Part shown: positions 44,094 through 56,428 of the stretch, piece after piece | Position numbering within the stretch: position 1 is the first letter of the stretch | Layout of the letters: each line of letters starts with the position of its first letter | NCBI RefSeq assembly: GCF_000341285.1 | Contig: NW_005178427.1 | Coordinates: 1-64,000 of the forward strand | Length of the DNA: 64,000 nt | From: Galdieria sulphuraria | Taxonomy: Eukaryota; Rhodophyta; Bangiophyceae; Galdieriales; Galdieriaceae | Direction of reading: 5' to 3' | Translations under genes and position numbers: made by a program | Notes under the pieces: generated by a model | Databases searched by the model: none | The model's input: only the letters and a program-made list of their open reading frames with translations | What the model was told of the DNA's origin: nothing

Positions 44094-47000
44094 CTATGTA
44101 GTTTTATTTGTTTCCTGTTTGTACTGCAAATCATAAAGTAGAGTTTTGGAAAAGATACGCAAACCTGAAACGCCTCTAACTTCCATATCAAAGAATGGCA
44201 TAGAAACCAATAGCAAGGCATTGTCCTTGGCTTTGAAAGAGTTTCAACTATGACTCAAATAGAATTCTCTATCCTACCTAACTGTCTCAATCGATCCAAA
44301 TATTTGGTTTGCACTCTCACCACCTCCTGAAAAGACTCATCTTCGAGAACAGATGAAATGACCTAAATGATTCTTATCATTTCGATAAACAAAAATGAAA
44401 TGGCATTATACTAACCTGATTAACAAACACACCAAGTACCTTGACTTGAGAAGAAGACAGAGACTGTAGCAAACGCATAGATTCCTGATAAGACAATTCG
44501 GTTGGAATAGTAACCACACAAAAAGATGTCAATTTTTCATTGACTAGGATATTCCTCAAGAGAACCTAATGTGATGACATTACAAATCAACTATTCAAAA
44601 CCCAAACGAGAGAAATTATACCATGCGAGATCGAAAGTTTTCTATTCTGGAAACTGCATCTTGAATAGAAGAATTGACATCTGACCTACGAAATAGGCTG
44701 GTCACCATGCCAATAGTACCATCCAAACGTTTCTTTAAAGATAAAACACGTCCCAATAATCTTTCAATAAATTCTGGAAACGCTAACAACCTAAGAGTAT
44801 GTCCTGTAGGGGCTGTATCGATAATGACTAAATCAAACTGTCTTAAATCTACCAATTCAATTACTTTAGTTAAGGCGACTAACTCGTCTGTTCCCTAGAC
44901 ATTATCCTTGTTCATATCTTTCTATATCGAATATCTTCATCAATACATACTGGGGGAGGATTATCCAATATATCCATAAAATCTCCGAGGCCTAAAGTTC
45001 GAACAACTTCACTTCCCCAACTATTCGAATCTTCCATTTGCAAATCCAACAATAACTGTCTAAACTCTTGAATAGATTGTTCAGGATCGATTTCCATTGC
45101 ATACAAATTATCTAATCTTTCAGTTTAAAGGACAATCTTCTTCCGTTGCAATTCTTCTACCTTGTATGAATGTAGGTGAACCACTGAGTTTGGTTTCTAA
45201 TGCATCTCCCAAAGAATGTGCAGGATCAGTGGATACAATCAATACTCGACGCTCTTTTTGTAACAGTGACTATTCTTTTCCATAGTATAGAAATTGATGT
45301 TCATGCTATACCTTTTGACATTAGAACTGATAAGGAACTACTAATACTTGTCTTTCCTACTCCTCCTTTGCCTCCAACAAATATGTATTGACTAGGAAAA
45401 GAGTTCCAATACTCCTTTGCAAAAAATTATAATTATAGACTCACCATCCGTTTTCCACTAAGGATGATGTATCATCATCCTCTCGATTCGAATTCTTCTT
45501 TTGAATAAGCCATTCATCAAACACTTTATTTTCTACTTGATGTAGTTCGTCATCTAAATAATTGGAGAGCTGTCGGATTCCTATGCATATTATTATTATT
45601 ATTTGAAGTTGCTCCTTGAAGAGATAACTGTACCTTTGAATCCTTCAATTTCTGCCCCTAAATAAGGAATTTGTATAATAGGTTTGTCAATCACATTTTC
45701 TTTGATACGACTTAGAACACGTTGTTGCCCTCTCATCAAAGATTGCCAATAAGCTGCTTTAGTATCCGCAGAAATCAATTGATTTACAATCAGTCGTTCT
45801 AAGTGAAACTGTTGTGTTTTCAAGTAATAAACCAGCCTATTTCATTTAGGAATCATAACCAAGCTTATTATATATTATAGATTGACCAACCTTGTCGATT
45901 CCTCCAGAGATAAATTGCTGGCAATAGTTACTACAATGAAATCTGTCCTTGATGTATCCCTAAGTTGATCCTATCGAAGACCTCACATTTTTTTTTCATT
46001 ACAACAACTAGAAAATCATATTTACATGAAACTGTTGCATTTGTTCTTGAAATTGAGTAATTCGTTTCACTGCATTAGAAATAACATTCTTATTGAAGCT
46101 ATGTTTATCTCTAACCAAAGAAAAGAGATTGTTAACTCTATTCAAAGCACCATCCAATTTTCCACGAAGAGCCAAAGCCTGAATGGCAAATATTTGTAAG
46201 CATGATTATCGCTTGTAAGTTGAAAACATACTTTGGATAAGAATCGACTAAGAAAGTCTGGAAATGCTAACAGTCGAATGGTATGTCCAGTGGGTGCAGT
46301 GTCAATAACTAAATAATCATATTTCCGATTGGAAGTCGTTTCAGAAGATACAAATACTTTTGTCAACGCCTATTTCCATATTAAAATATTCGATGAGAAC
46401 TCATACGAATGTTGTACATACAATAAATTCATCTGCACCGGGAGGAATATTATCTAAAATGTCACGAAACTCTTCAATTCCTAGTCGAGAAGCCCAATCC
46501 TGTAACTCTTTATCTACTGTTTGATTGATACTGGTCAGAGAAGAAACTGCATCTCTAAACTCTCCAACTGCAGCAGTGGTATCCACTTCGAGAGCCCACA
46601 AATTTTCACAACCAACAACAGGCGAGATTTCACCTTTCTTGAGATCAATATCTAAAGAATCTGCTAGAGAATGTGCAGGGTCACTGCTTACAATCAGAGT
46701 TCGATATCCTCGTTCTAAAAGAGTTTGTCTTATTGACTTGAAAGACTGTTCTTCAATATTACCTGCTAAATAAACGCCATAAGCAGCTGCACAAGTAGTC
46801 TTTCCTACACCGCCCTTTCCACAAACGAATTTGATACCAGTGGCTTCCTCTCTTTTGGTCACTGCCACTTTAAACTGTCCATAACAGTCATTCAAAGTTT
46901 GTGCACTAAAGAAACAGCTTTACCAATTGTTCATCCTTTTCATGAACACAACAGTGATAGCAAGGACTGGAAGACAAGTTGCGTCGAGTTTTCAAAGTTC

Positions 47001-47184
47001 TTCCATATTGCTTCCAAAATCTTTTCGGTCCAAAAGATATTACACGCAAATGTCTAGAATAAACCGAAAATCTTGCACAAGTTGAGTCGAAAGAGTGCAC
47101 AAAATAAAGTCTCTTCGAAACTGCAGCTCTGGAACAATCTGAAGACATCAACATTCCAATTTTTATTCGATTCACAAATAGCAT
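44094..47184 (-). CDS. double-domain ArsA/Get3-type ATPase, probably plastid-targeted
   Basis: One gene with many short introns fuses two ArsA/Get3 ATPase domains. After an N-terminal extension of about 90 residues rich in Arg, Ser and Phe (ATG 47184, [10 protein letters not shown]...), domain 1 has [23 protein letters not shown] and [19 protein letters not shown]; domain 2 has [27 protein letters not shown] and [19 protein letters not shown]. The protein ends [20 protein letters not shown]. Both P-loops and both switch motifs are intact. The CxxC metal pair of eukaryotic cytosolic Get3 was not seen, which favours the ArsA/plastid Get3B branch. Likely role: ATP-driven targeting of membrane proteins to plastid membranes; inference. 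The ATG lies 10 nt downstream of the RINT1 stop. Confidence 0.85.
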
Positions 47185-47194
47185 ATTATAGTGG

Positions 47195-50017
47195 TTATCC
47201 AAAGTTGGTTCTTAAACATAGCAAAACTTGTTTCAACAAATAAGGATGAAGACTATTGATTCCATAACGTTCTCTTAAAACAACTCGAACAGATTCCACT
47301 TGCTCGTCAGTCTCTAAAAGTTCCAATTGTTGACATAAATCTACGAAACGCTGTTCTACTGAACCAGTTTCGAGTGAATCAATAGATTCGAAAAATTGAC
47401 TTGAAATAGGTTTGGCTTCCAACCATGATAACAAGGAATCAATATCATGCATAAGACTAATACATACATCAATAGGAATCCCCATTATGGACTTGTCTTC
47501 ACTTACGGAAAGAATACAATAGGCTTGCTAGTAAAAACGAAAAATGTTTCCAATAAAATACCAAAATCCTTACATACACGATTCAATAACTGTAACGAAA
47601 GAATATTAATGAAATAAGAAGAAGCAGAATGAAAGCTCATTTCAGACAAGTCCATTTCCTTATCACCACAAGATAAAACAATATCGTGAAAAAAGAAACG
47701 ATCCAAAGCATAAGCCAAAGGACGCCATATCTCCGCACTGACCTATGCATAATATCCAACTCGTATAAACTATCTAATCACTTTGGAAAGTTATAGCTAC
47801 CTTGGTATCTTGAAGAACAGAAGAAAGCAAGTTGAAATGTGTACGCAAATGAGAAAAAGCACTTGTCAACTCTGGACTCAAATCTTCACTCGACAGTAGT
47901 CGTAAAACCCTAAAGACAAAATGATTCGAACCCTACTGAATTCAAACCTACTTACCAGCTCCTTTGGTCTTCTCTAGAGGAATAATGATATATGGCAACG
48001 TAAGTCTTTGCATTTTCTCTAAATTGCCGTTCCAATATTCTCTGCACATGAGATACAAAGCTTTTATGTAGCCTAATGAATCAATGTCACATAGCTTACC
48101 CAAGATTAGAATAGACTTGAATATTACCTTGAAAAGTGTTCAACTTCATCTTGGATAATTGTTTTTGAGAGCATATCCAGTTCCAAAGCTGCACCATTAG
48201 GTCTCTCAGAAAAAGATGGAGCGAGATAAGGAACAAGTTCCAAATAAAAAATATCATTCTCTATCATCACAAGATCAGTTGGAATTCAAAAATAATAATA
48301 ATATAACTAACTCCAATCTTCTAAATGTTTCTGAATATGATTGGCTGCATTCAAAATAAGGATACAACGATAAAGATGGTCTTCTATTACTTGATACATA
48401 TCATCCTTACAATAGTCAAAACAAGTCACTTTTCCTTAAAAAACTTACTTGTAAATAACTCAAAAGTTCCATTCTTAATGTTTCCAAAAGTGGTATTTGG
48501 GTCAGTCGAACAAACTGCGCTCTCAAAGATAAAGATGGTAATGCCTTTGCTCTTTCACACATGGCAACTAGAGTAGTGAGAATTTCTTCCACAGCTCCAG
48601 AATCTCCCTTTACAAGCTTTGTTATTGCTTGTTGAACGGAATCTTGAGAACGAGTCAACTCTGCAGCAGTCCATGTCGCCAAAAAGGCTGGATTCTGATG
48701 ATGAGCTTCTTCTAGACTACTAGGTGTAGGTTCCAATATGAGACGATCCTGAAGAAACTTTCTCAAAGAATCATCCAACTGGATACTATGGTCAATAAGG
48801 TGAAAGAAAATTTCCTGGGAATCGATTGACAACTGTGCATTCGTTGCAAAGCTACCAAGACTTGCAACATCTCTCGCGATCTTCCGTCCAAAAAGATGTA
48901 ACAAATATCTTGCAAAGACAACTACAGCATCCTCCAATTCTTCATCTCTTCCTTCTCTTGCTCTATCTAGTGCCTTGATAAAATGTTAAGTTTCTCAAAA
49001 TATTATCTTAGAATAATATCTTACTCACTTCTTGAATCCCTTCTTCTAATACAGGCTGCATTTCATGCCATCTTTCTAATAAAAACGTAGATGCCCATTC
49101 TGGTTTGTCTATTCGAGCAGTCTCTCGATTCGACAAAAAGTGATACTCAAAACGACTAACAATATTATGACAAAGTGGAATCAAATACCAGCGAACCCCA
49201 AGCTGTTCGATAGTGGACATTCCTGAGTAGTCAGTTATGGAAGATTTATCCACATAATATTGCAACTCGTCTAATTGAACGATCATTTTTTGAATCTTCT
49301 TCCAACGTTGCGCCTGTCCGTGGAAACATAACACGTCCTTTTCGAAACCAAGTTGTTCAAGAGTCTGCATAATTCTCCTTTGAAGCATATCACGAACTTG
49401 AGCAATCGAGTCTTGCCTCCTTGATGCAACGTCTTGGAGATACTTTCGTACCCGATCTGAGCTCAGTTCATCTAACAATTGCTGTACTTGTTTTTCTTCT
49501 GGAAAAGAAACAAACAACAATTCTCGTACATATCTTAAAGCAGCATCGCCATCTTCCTCCTCCAAAGCCTCCACAATCTTGTTATACGTCCGCAAGCTGT
49601 CGACTGCTATTTTCAAAGTCTTTTCCTCGCACTTGGATCTCTGCCACTCACTTGCAATATTGGCTGCTTCTCTACAGATCCCCAATAAAGACTCCATTTC
49701 AACCTTAAACTTCTTTGCTTCATCACTTAACCGTTGAAATTCAACTCTGAAGTCGTATATTTGTTCTTTCAAAGCAGGAACTGATGACTTCCAATTCTGT
49801 TGTTGCTTTTCCTCTTCTTTATTCAAATCCTCCAATTCCTTTGCACACTTTTGACACAGTATGCCTGCCTTTTGAACGTCGTCCTATTCAACACAAAATA
49901 GTACATTCCAATCCAATCTAGAGAACAAAGTCATTTGCTTACAACAACAACAAATTCATTATCGAAAAAAGAAGCGAGTCCTTTTGTTTCTAAAAGGCTG
50001 CTTATGTTTACTTCCAT
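47195..50017 (-). CDS. RINT1/TIP20/MAG2-type ER tethering subunit
   Basis: A multi-exon gene. Exon 1 (ATG 50017) reads MEVNISSLLETKGLASFFDN and joins DDVQKAGILCQKCAKELEDL. Long coiled-coil helices follow, then the family signature HNIVSRFEYHFLSNRETARI with DKPEWASTFLLERWHEM, and VSAEIWRPLAYALDRFFFHD near the C-terminus, corresponding to the RINT1/TIP20 domain. RINT1 (yeast Tip20, plant MAG2) is part of the Dsl1/NRZ complex that tethers COPI vesicles to the ER. Stop TAA at 47195-47197. Its first exon lies opposite the N-terminal coding region of the START-like gene. Confidence 0.82.
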
Positions 50018-50714
50018 TTCTTTACGAAAATTTCACACCAAGTCCATTCCATTTTGGTTAAAAAGGAAAGGTCGGAGTGATCGTGTGGTGCTCAGAAGAG
50101 CGTTTGTGATGAAGTTTCGAATAGATGTAGACTTGAATGTATCTTGCGAAGATTTTTGGAAATATCGTTCACACTCAAAGTTATTATCTTATCAAGTTGA
50201 GCGAGGTGGTTTGGATAGAATAGAAACCATCGAGGAAGGTGTTTTGGAGAGCGGAACACATTTCCGGCGAATGCATATATTTCCCAAAATGGAGTTTCTT
50301 GAGCTTTCGAAAACTATTAAACATATTGTTGAACAGAAGTTTACTGGTTTGCACGATTATCAGTGGTGGGAAGAAGACGGAAGTCTTATACAGTGCTTTG
50401 AAACTAGACCCTTGGGGTTTTTGGCCCATCATGTACTTACTGAAGGAAAGATGGAGTTGACAAGAATATCTGATACTATTTGTCGTTATAGTTTGACAGG
50501 AAGTGTAGATGTTCACTTTTTAGGATTAGGTCCTATTGTAGAAGCAGCAGTGGTTCATAATATGAAGAAATTCTACAAGGGAGGTTTCAGAGACTCTGTC
50601 AACGAATTCTTTCAGCGCACTTTTTTGGGGGGTGAGGAGTTTTCAGCTCTTGATTGCAACAATACTATTCAGAGTATGACACCGAAGACAATCAGGAGTT
50701 GTGAAGATGTATAA
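50004..50714 (+). CDS. START/SRPBCC-like protein with basic N-terminal extension
   Basis: An intronless gene of 236 residues from the ATG at 50004, or 201 residues from the in-frame ATG at 50109. The longer form adds MFTSISLRKFHTKSIPFWLK, Arg/Lys/Ser-rich without acidic residues, typical of a mitochondrial or plastid presequence. The body starts MKFRIDVDLNVSCEDFWKYR and shows the alternating strand pattern of SRPBCC (START-like) ligand-binding folds, with a C-terminal helix HNMKKFYKGGFRDSVNEFF. It probably binds a lipid-like ligand; the ligand is unknown. If the longer form is used, coding sequence overlaps the divergent RINT1 gene by 14 nt. Confidence 0.6.
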   Translation: MFTSISLRKFHTKSIPFWLKRKGRSDRVVLRRAFVMKFRIDVDLNVSCEDFWKYRSHSKLLSYQVERGGLDRIETIEEGVLESGTHFRRMHIFPKMEFLELSKTIKHIVEQKFTGLHDYQWWEEDGSLIQCFETRPLGFLAHHVLTEGKMELTRISDTICRYSLTGSVDVHFLGLGPIVEAAVVHNMKKFYKGGFRDSVNEFFQRTFLGGEEFSALDCNNTIQSMTPKTIRSCEDV

Positions 50715-50807
50715 AGATATTCTTTTAGCCTTATTTCTGTATATTCTTATCATGTATATTTGAACGTCACTCAAAGGCCCAGATGGTTTTGTATCTTTTG
50801 TTTAAAA

Positions 50808-51325
50808 ATGCAAGCCGGACATGGCTCTGCACCGGTGGATGTTGGAGTAGAATGGTTGAGAGCCAAAGGAGCCTGGAGCTTTTATATTCTATTAATAATA
50901 ACAGTAAGAGTAATAATAGGAACTATTCTAGACCTGGAGCCCTATCAGTCTTGGTCCACCATTAACATTCTACACGCTACAGTAACCTTTTTTGTGTTTC
51001 ATTGGATAAAAGGCAGTCCATTTCCAACCAATTGGACCGAAGACTACAACGTAGATAAATATACTTGGTGGGAACAAATCGATAGAAAAAGACAAAATAC
51101 TCCAAATAGAAAGTTCTTTACCGCTGTGGTGATAGTGCTGTAAGTTGGCTCATAGAGTTGTCCAAGTCTCTTCTGACAAAGTAAACTAGTTATTTACTTG
51201 CGCTTGACTCGACACCAAAGGAATATGTTGCAGTACATATTGCAAACTTTGTTGCTTTTATTATCGTGTTTATAGCCAAAATGCCGTGGATGCATAAGGT
51301 TCGTATATTTGGGATAAACAAATGA
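50808..51325 (+). CDS. ORMDL: ORMDL/Orm family sphingolipid regulator
   Basis: Two exons (50808-51139 and 51190-51325; 50-nt intron) encode 155 residues, the family length. Hallmarks: VEWLRAKGAWSFYILL, TINILHATVTFFVFHWIKGS, TWWEQIDRKRQNTPNRKFFT, and the invariant C-terminus KVRIFGINK. ORMDL proteins sit in the ER membrane and hold serine palmitoyltransferase back when sphingolipids suffice. The ATG at 50808 (MQAGHGSAPVD) is chosen; upstream codons of the frame have no ATG. It is downstream of and parallel to the START-like gene, 93 nt apart. Confidence 0.93.
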
Positions 51326-51686
51326 AAGGGGAGAGGACTCAAATACTTGAAACTTTTTCTCACTTTTGTGTCTTTACAGTTTTTGTTGAGAAGAATTGTA
51401 AACTTTTATTTCTTTTGCAATTTTCGCTATACTTTGTCCATGTTTATCAACTTTCAAACGTGTGTAGACTCGTGAAAAGTGACTCTTATTACTCAACAAT
51501 TCTTTCATTGGTTGCAGTTTATGATTGACAAAGCTTGTGGAAGATAATTCATCTAAAACTTTAAGGCTACTAAAACATAAAGGAAACAAATACTGAAAAG
51601 TCTTCAACACCAAACTTTTAGTAAAACGACATGAATACTTTCTCATTTTCCATTTCATTTGGCTTTTCATTTTGCTAAAGGAGACA

Positions 51687-54616
51687 ATGCAGAGGTCTTC
51701 TTCTTCTCAGTCTAGCCCTCCTATAGGCACTTTTATTCAAGGTGTGGTTAAGGAAATTATTTCTGGAGACACTCTTGTTATCACTGGGAAAGCTTCCCAA
51801 TCTGGTCCCCCACCTGAAGTAAGACTTTCTTTGTCCTCGCTAACTGCTCCCCGATTCTCGACAAGAGCCAAAAATACAAACCAAGAAAGTGAAGAAGCGG
51901 AATCACTGAAAGAGGAAAATAACCCAACTTATGTACAACTAGAGCCATTTGCTTGGGATTCTCGAGAAGCTCTGAGAGAGTTGACTATAGGCAAACCGGT
52001 TATCTTTCGCGTCGACTACAAAGCTGACATAGCTGGAGGGAGATTATTTGGTTCCGTTTATTTAACTGATAAAAGATCGGTGAGTCACTTTATGGTATCA
52101 TCGGGTCTTGTCAAGGTACGCAGACCTCCACCTTCTTCGAACGAAAAAAAGGCACCAGATTTTGACCAACTCGTGAAATTAGAAGATAAAGCAAAAGAAG
52201 AGAAAAAAGGATTGCACGGCGAGTTGTCCACTCAACAAGTCATTCTTGTGACTAGGCAGCCTTTTGCAAGCCAAGAACTGCCAAAGGGCACAAAACTATT
52301 TGGTTTGGTGGAGCAAGTCTTGAACGGGAGTTTATTTAGAATGCTCGTTCCAGAAAACTTGGAAGAAGCCAAAGTTTCATTTCATTCAGAAAGATGTCGT
52401 TATAGATCGATATTAGTTGTCCTTCCTGGTGTTCAAAGTCCAGGTTTCAAGGTGGAATCACATTCAACTGAAACAAAGCTAGTTCCTCAACCTTTTGCGT
52501 TAAATGCGCGATTATTTTCTGAACAAAGACTTCTCAACAGAGTTGTAAGATTGGACGTAGTTGGCTTGGATAAGAACGGATCCATTCTTGGAGAAGTTTT
52601 CCTCGTATCCGATAGAAAGGAAGGAGAAGATGTTGAGCACTATATTGGAGAAGATCTTCTTCGTGCTGGTCTTGCTCGTACAAACAATTGGGGACTTGAG
52701 CTATCTCCTCGTTCTGGTCAACTTATGAAAGCAGAAAAGTGCGCAATAGAACAACGTTTAGGTGTTTGGCAAAACTATGTTCCTTTTGCCAACGCACCAG
52801 TTGTGCTCTCAGGATCTTTTAAAGGGAAAGTTGTAGAAGTAATAGCTGGTGATACAATTGCAGTATTACCACAAGGTCAGAAGGACCCAAGAAGAGTCAG
52901 TTTTGCTAGTTTACGCTGTCCTAGACTTGGCAAGGGACGCGAATCGGATGCACCACTGTCCTTTGAGTCTAGAGAGTTTCTACGAAAACTTTTGATAGGA
53001 AAGACTGTGAATGTTGAGATGGACTACAAACGCAAGATTCAGTCGAGTGGTAATTATGTTAGTTGATGGTTTTCTTCATCATTGATCAAATATGGATAGG
53101 AAGTCAGGATTCGGGTAATCTTACCATAGAGTTTGCAACCGTTACATTGAATGGCAAAGATATTGGTGAAATGTTGGTTTCCAATGGGTTCGCGACTGTA
53201 ATTAGGCATAGGAATGGAGAAGAGCGAGCAAGAAACTATGAACACTATATTGAATTAGAGAAAGATGCAGTTTCAGGAAGGAAAGGAGTTCACGACATGA
53301 AGGGAATTGTATCAAGTTTTCGAAGAATTAACGATTTATCATCCAAAGAAGCAACAAGACGAGCCAAAGAAAGTTTTCCCCATTTCCAGGTTGAGTTACT
53401 AGCTTTAATGATACTATTTTTCTAAAATTTTATTTAGAGAACAGGTCCATTTCATGGCATTGTGGAATATATTTTATCTGGTTCGCGTTACAAGATTCTG
53501 TTACCGAAAGAATCGACTATGATTGCATTCGCACTTGAATATGTTCGTTGTCCACCGTCATCGAAAGCAACGGCAATGAGGAACGATATTGGAGATGCAG
53601 CTTTGCATTTTGCTAGAGACAACATTCTTCAACGAGATGTGGAAGTGCGTTTTTCGACTGTTGACCGAGTTGGAACTTTTATTGGAAAAATGAGAGTCTT
53701 GGAACGTAGCAGTTCGGATGATTTGGAATGGGAAAGAACCCTTTTAGAACAAGGTCTAGGTTATCTTAACGAAATGATAAGAGATAAGGCTCCTTCTATT
53801 CTTAAAGAGAAGGAAAAGATTGCAAAGGAGAATCAGAAAGGCCTCTGGTCAGTCATTTCGGAACAAAATGGTTCCGAAACGAAAAGAGCAGACACTTATA
53901 TACAATTTTATGGCAAAGTTTCTGAAGTCGGTGGCGGAGGTCGATTGTTTATTCAATCTGAGGAAGCAGACACACAAAATATATTACATGCTGTCGAACA
54001 ACAGCTTTCGGAACTGGGAATCCATGGCGGAGGTAGAGAAATTCCGTTTTCTGCTTTGAAAGTTGGTGATAAAGTGGCAGCAAAGTATTCTGTCGATAAT
54101 CGTTGGTATCGGGGAGTCATTCGTGAGAAGGATGCATTAGAAGAAAAGTTGCTTGTCCAGTTCGTTGATTATGGAAATGAGGAATGGATAGCGTATGATG
54201 AAATTCGTGGTCTCCCCATTTCATCACAAAATATTCCAACTGCTGCTTATTGTGTGTCACTCAAAGATGTCGTTGTTCCAGAGTTAACGCAAGAATATGG
54301 TATAGAGGCAGGAGAGGCGTTGAGAGATTTGGTTTGGAATACTCGAGTTTTGGTTCAAGGAACAAAAAGGATGGATTTTGCAACTAACATACCACAAGTC
54401 ATCGCAGACGTGTTTGTAGAAAGTGAACAAGAGAAGAGAAATGTAGCGGTAGAATTGCTTCGAAAAGGACTGGCGAGAATATTACGACGCAAAGATGCGA
54501 CATCTCGAGCAGCGTATGAACGATATGGACAAGAAGAAGAAGTGGCTCGTCGTGCACATCGTTTTCTATGGAGATTTGGAGATGCTTATGCTTCTGATGA
54601 GGACATGGAAACGTAA
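51687..54616 (+). CDS. SND1: Tudor-SN (SND1/p100) staphylococcal-nuclease-like protein
   Basis: Three exons (introns 53050-53099, 50 nt, and 53390-53437, 48 nt) encode about 943 residues. Four SN-like domains in tandem: IQGVVKEIISGDTLVITG, TKLFGLVEQVLNGSLFRML, FKGKVVEVIAGDTIAVLP, and FHGIVEYILSGSRYKILLP. A Tudor domain follows (VGDKVAAKYSVDNRWYRGV, VQFVDYGNEEW) within a fifth split SN domain ending HRFLWRFGDAYASDED. Tudor-SN acts in RNA metabolism, stress granules, splicing and degradation of edited RNA; the Tudor cage binds symmetrically dimethylated arginine. Architecture and length are canonical. Its stop is 70 nt from the stop of the SLC35F6-like gene. Confidence 0.93.
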
Positions 54617-54686
54617 ATAAACATACATCAGCTTATAGACAACTATAGTGACTTTCATTTTGTAGTAGTATTATTGTTTCATGCAC

Positions 54687-56428
54687 TTATTCCACCGTAG
54701 AAGACAAGGAACCACTTTGCCTTGCTTCCAATTCCAATATCTCCGACGAGTAAACCGAAGGAGAGAAACCTCCATGCCTCATAAATATGGAAGGAGAAGA
54801 TGAGTAAAAGCTGGGAACATTCTTTGGTGGATTCTTCGAGCCAATAGTTATTTGACTGGTTCCTTTCCTATGACCAGTGAGAAGACGTTTGTTATCATCA
54901 TACTCACGATACTAACTCGTTGATATGACTAACAACTGGTTCCTTCCCAGTGACTTGTTTCATAGTGACGTTTCTAGGAACATCTGTAACAAGAGGTACT
55001 TTCTCCTCCTCTTCAAACCATTCTTCTTCTGATACAGGCAATGTTGGATATTGAGAGTACTGGAAAGTGCCAATGACTAGAAACATAAAACCAATGACTT
55101 GCAGAAAACTATATTGTGTCCAAGGCTCTCCAAATTGCCCTTGCGATATGAAATAATATCTAAATGACTACCATCCAATTTCATTCGGTAACTTTGCAAC
55201 AAGACTTACAATAAAATGTCCACTATCCAAACAATCATTGTTCTCATCGTCTCCAAAAGTGTTCGAAACATAGAGCTACTCAGCTTGGTAACATTCATAG
55301 AAAAGTAATTAAAGAACAACATGCAACAGACATCCATCAGCAATATTCCTTGCAATATCCAAGAATGCTCAATCATGATAAAGGAATCCAGTATGTTTTC
55401 TAAAGAACCAGAGTCTTGTCCAGGAACCCAATAAGCCAAGGGAAATACGATCAACAACATCATAGCAACACCAAAGAGGCCTTCATAAGTCACCACACGG
55501 ATGGAGGGCATATTCAAGTCTTGACAAAAATATTCTTCCACAACAACCTTTCTAAAGTACTTAGACACACTCACTTTGTAAAACTCAAACGTTCCTCCAA
55601 TACCTGAGCTGCTTGAGCACATTGTCCAAAAATCATTAAGATAATTCCCATAACCAGATTGCCTCTCATCGCGATGTCCTTTTCCGATAGAATGTTCGCA
55701 AGACCTACCAAGGAAATACCAAGAATGTTCAAGAAGATACTGACATAATGATGGAAAGTGAGTTTTCGTTTCAAGAATAACTTGTTTCTCTATTCAACGC
55801 TACAAAATGACAAGCTATCACAAAAGCACTTACCACTGAGAATAGCGCTGTAAACACAAGCATTGCTCCTCTCAGCATTTGATATACTGAGACAGTTGTA
55901 TAAAGAAGACCGGTGCACATACAAACTGTGGCAATAAGATCAAAAGCTGCTGGAAACCTAAAACCATCCAGTCAACAGAAGAAGAACAAAGCATGAAAGG
56001 AAAATACCATATAACAAGAACCGAATGGTGACGACTTTTGGCGTTCTTTTCTACAAGTTCTGACTTTGACTCCAATTTTTGGCGCTGTAACATATCCAAT
56101 ACGAAACAGAAAGACCTGAAAACATAAACAACTGGATCATTTCTTGAACCAATCTACTGACTGCGACATAATTACATTCCATAGAACATCGCAAAGGTCT
56201 CAAATAAGGGTTTTCGAAACTCCTTCAACTGACCATCTATTCCTAGGGAAGGAACTCCAAAGATTATCTGCGCTACTCAGATAAAGTCACCGGAAGAGAA
56301 AAAGATCCAAACCTTTGCAAGTAAACTAGTAACAGTCCTTAAAAAAGAATAAGAAGCTTTATAGGAAATGTATATTTTGCATACCCAAAGGTTAAGAGAC
56401 CCAAGACTCCAACAGTCACGCTAGTCAT
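54687..56428 (-). CDS. SLC35F6-like drug/metabolite-superfamily transporter
   Basis: A multi-exon gene. Exon 1 MTSVTVGVLGLLTFG (ATG 56428), then TVTSLLAK, then QIIFGVPSLGIDGQLKEFRK, with LFETFAMFYGM as in SLC35F6. Later, LVMGIILMIFGQCAQAAQVL, SIRVVTYEGLFGVAMMLL and NYFSMNVTKLSSSMFRTLLE with TMRTMIVWIVD reproduce the last transmembrane segments of the family. About ten membrane segments. The C-terminal tail is acidic, then serine-rich (stop 54687-54689). Relatives lie in lysosomal or Golgi membranes; the substrate is unknown. The start codon overlaps the candidate ATG of the malonyl-CoA decarboxylase gene in a shared CATG. Confidence 0.8.
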
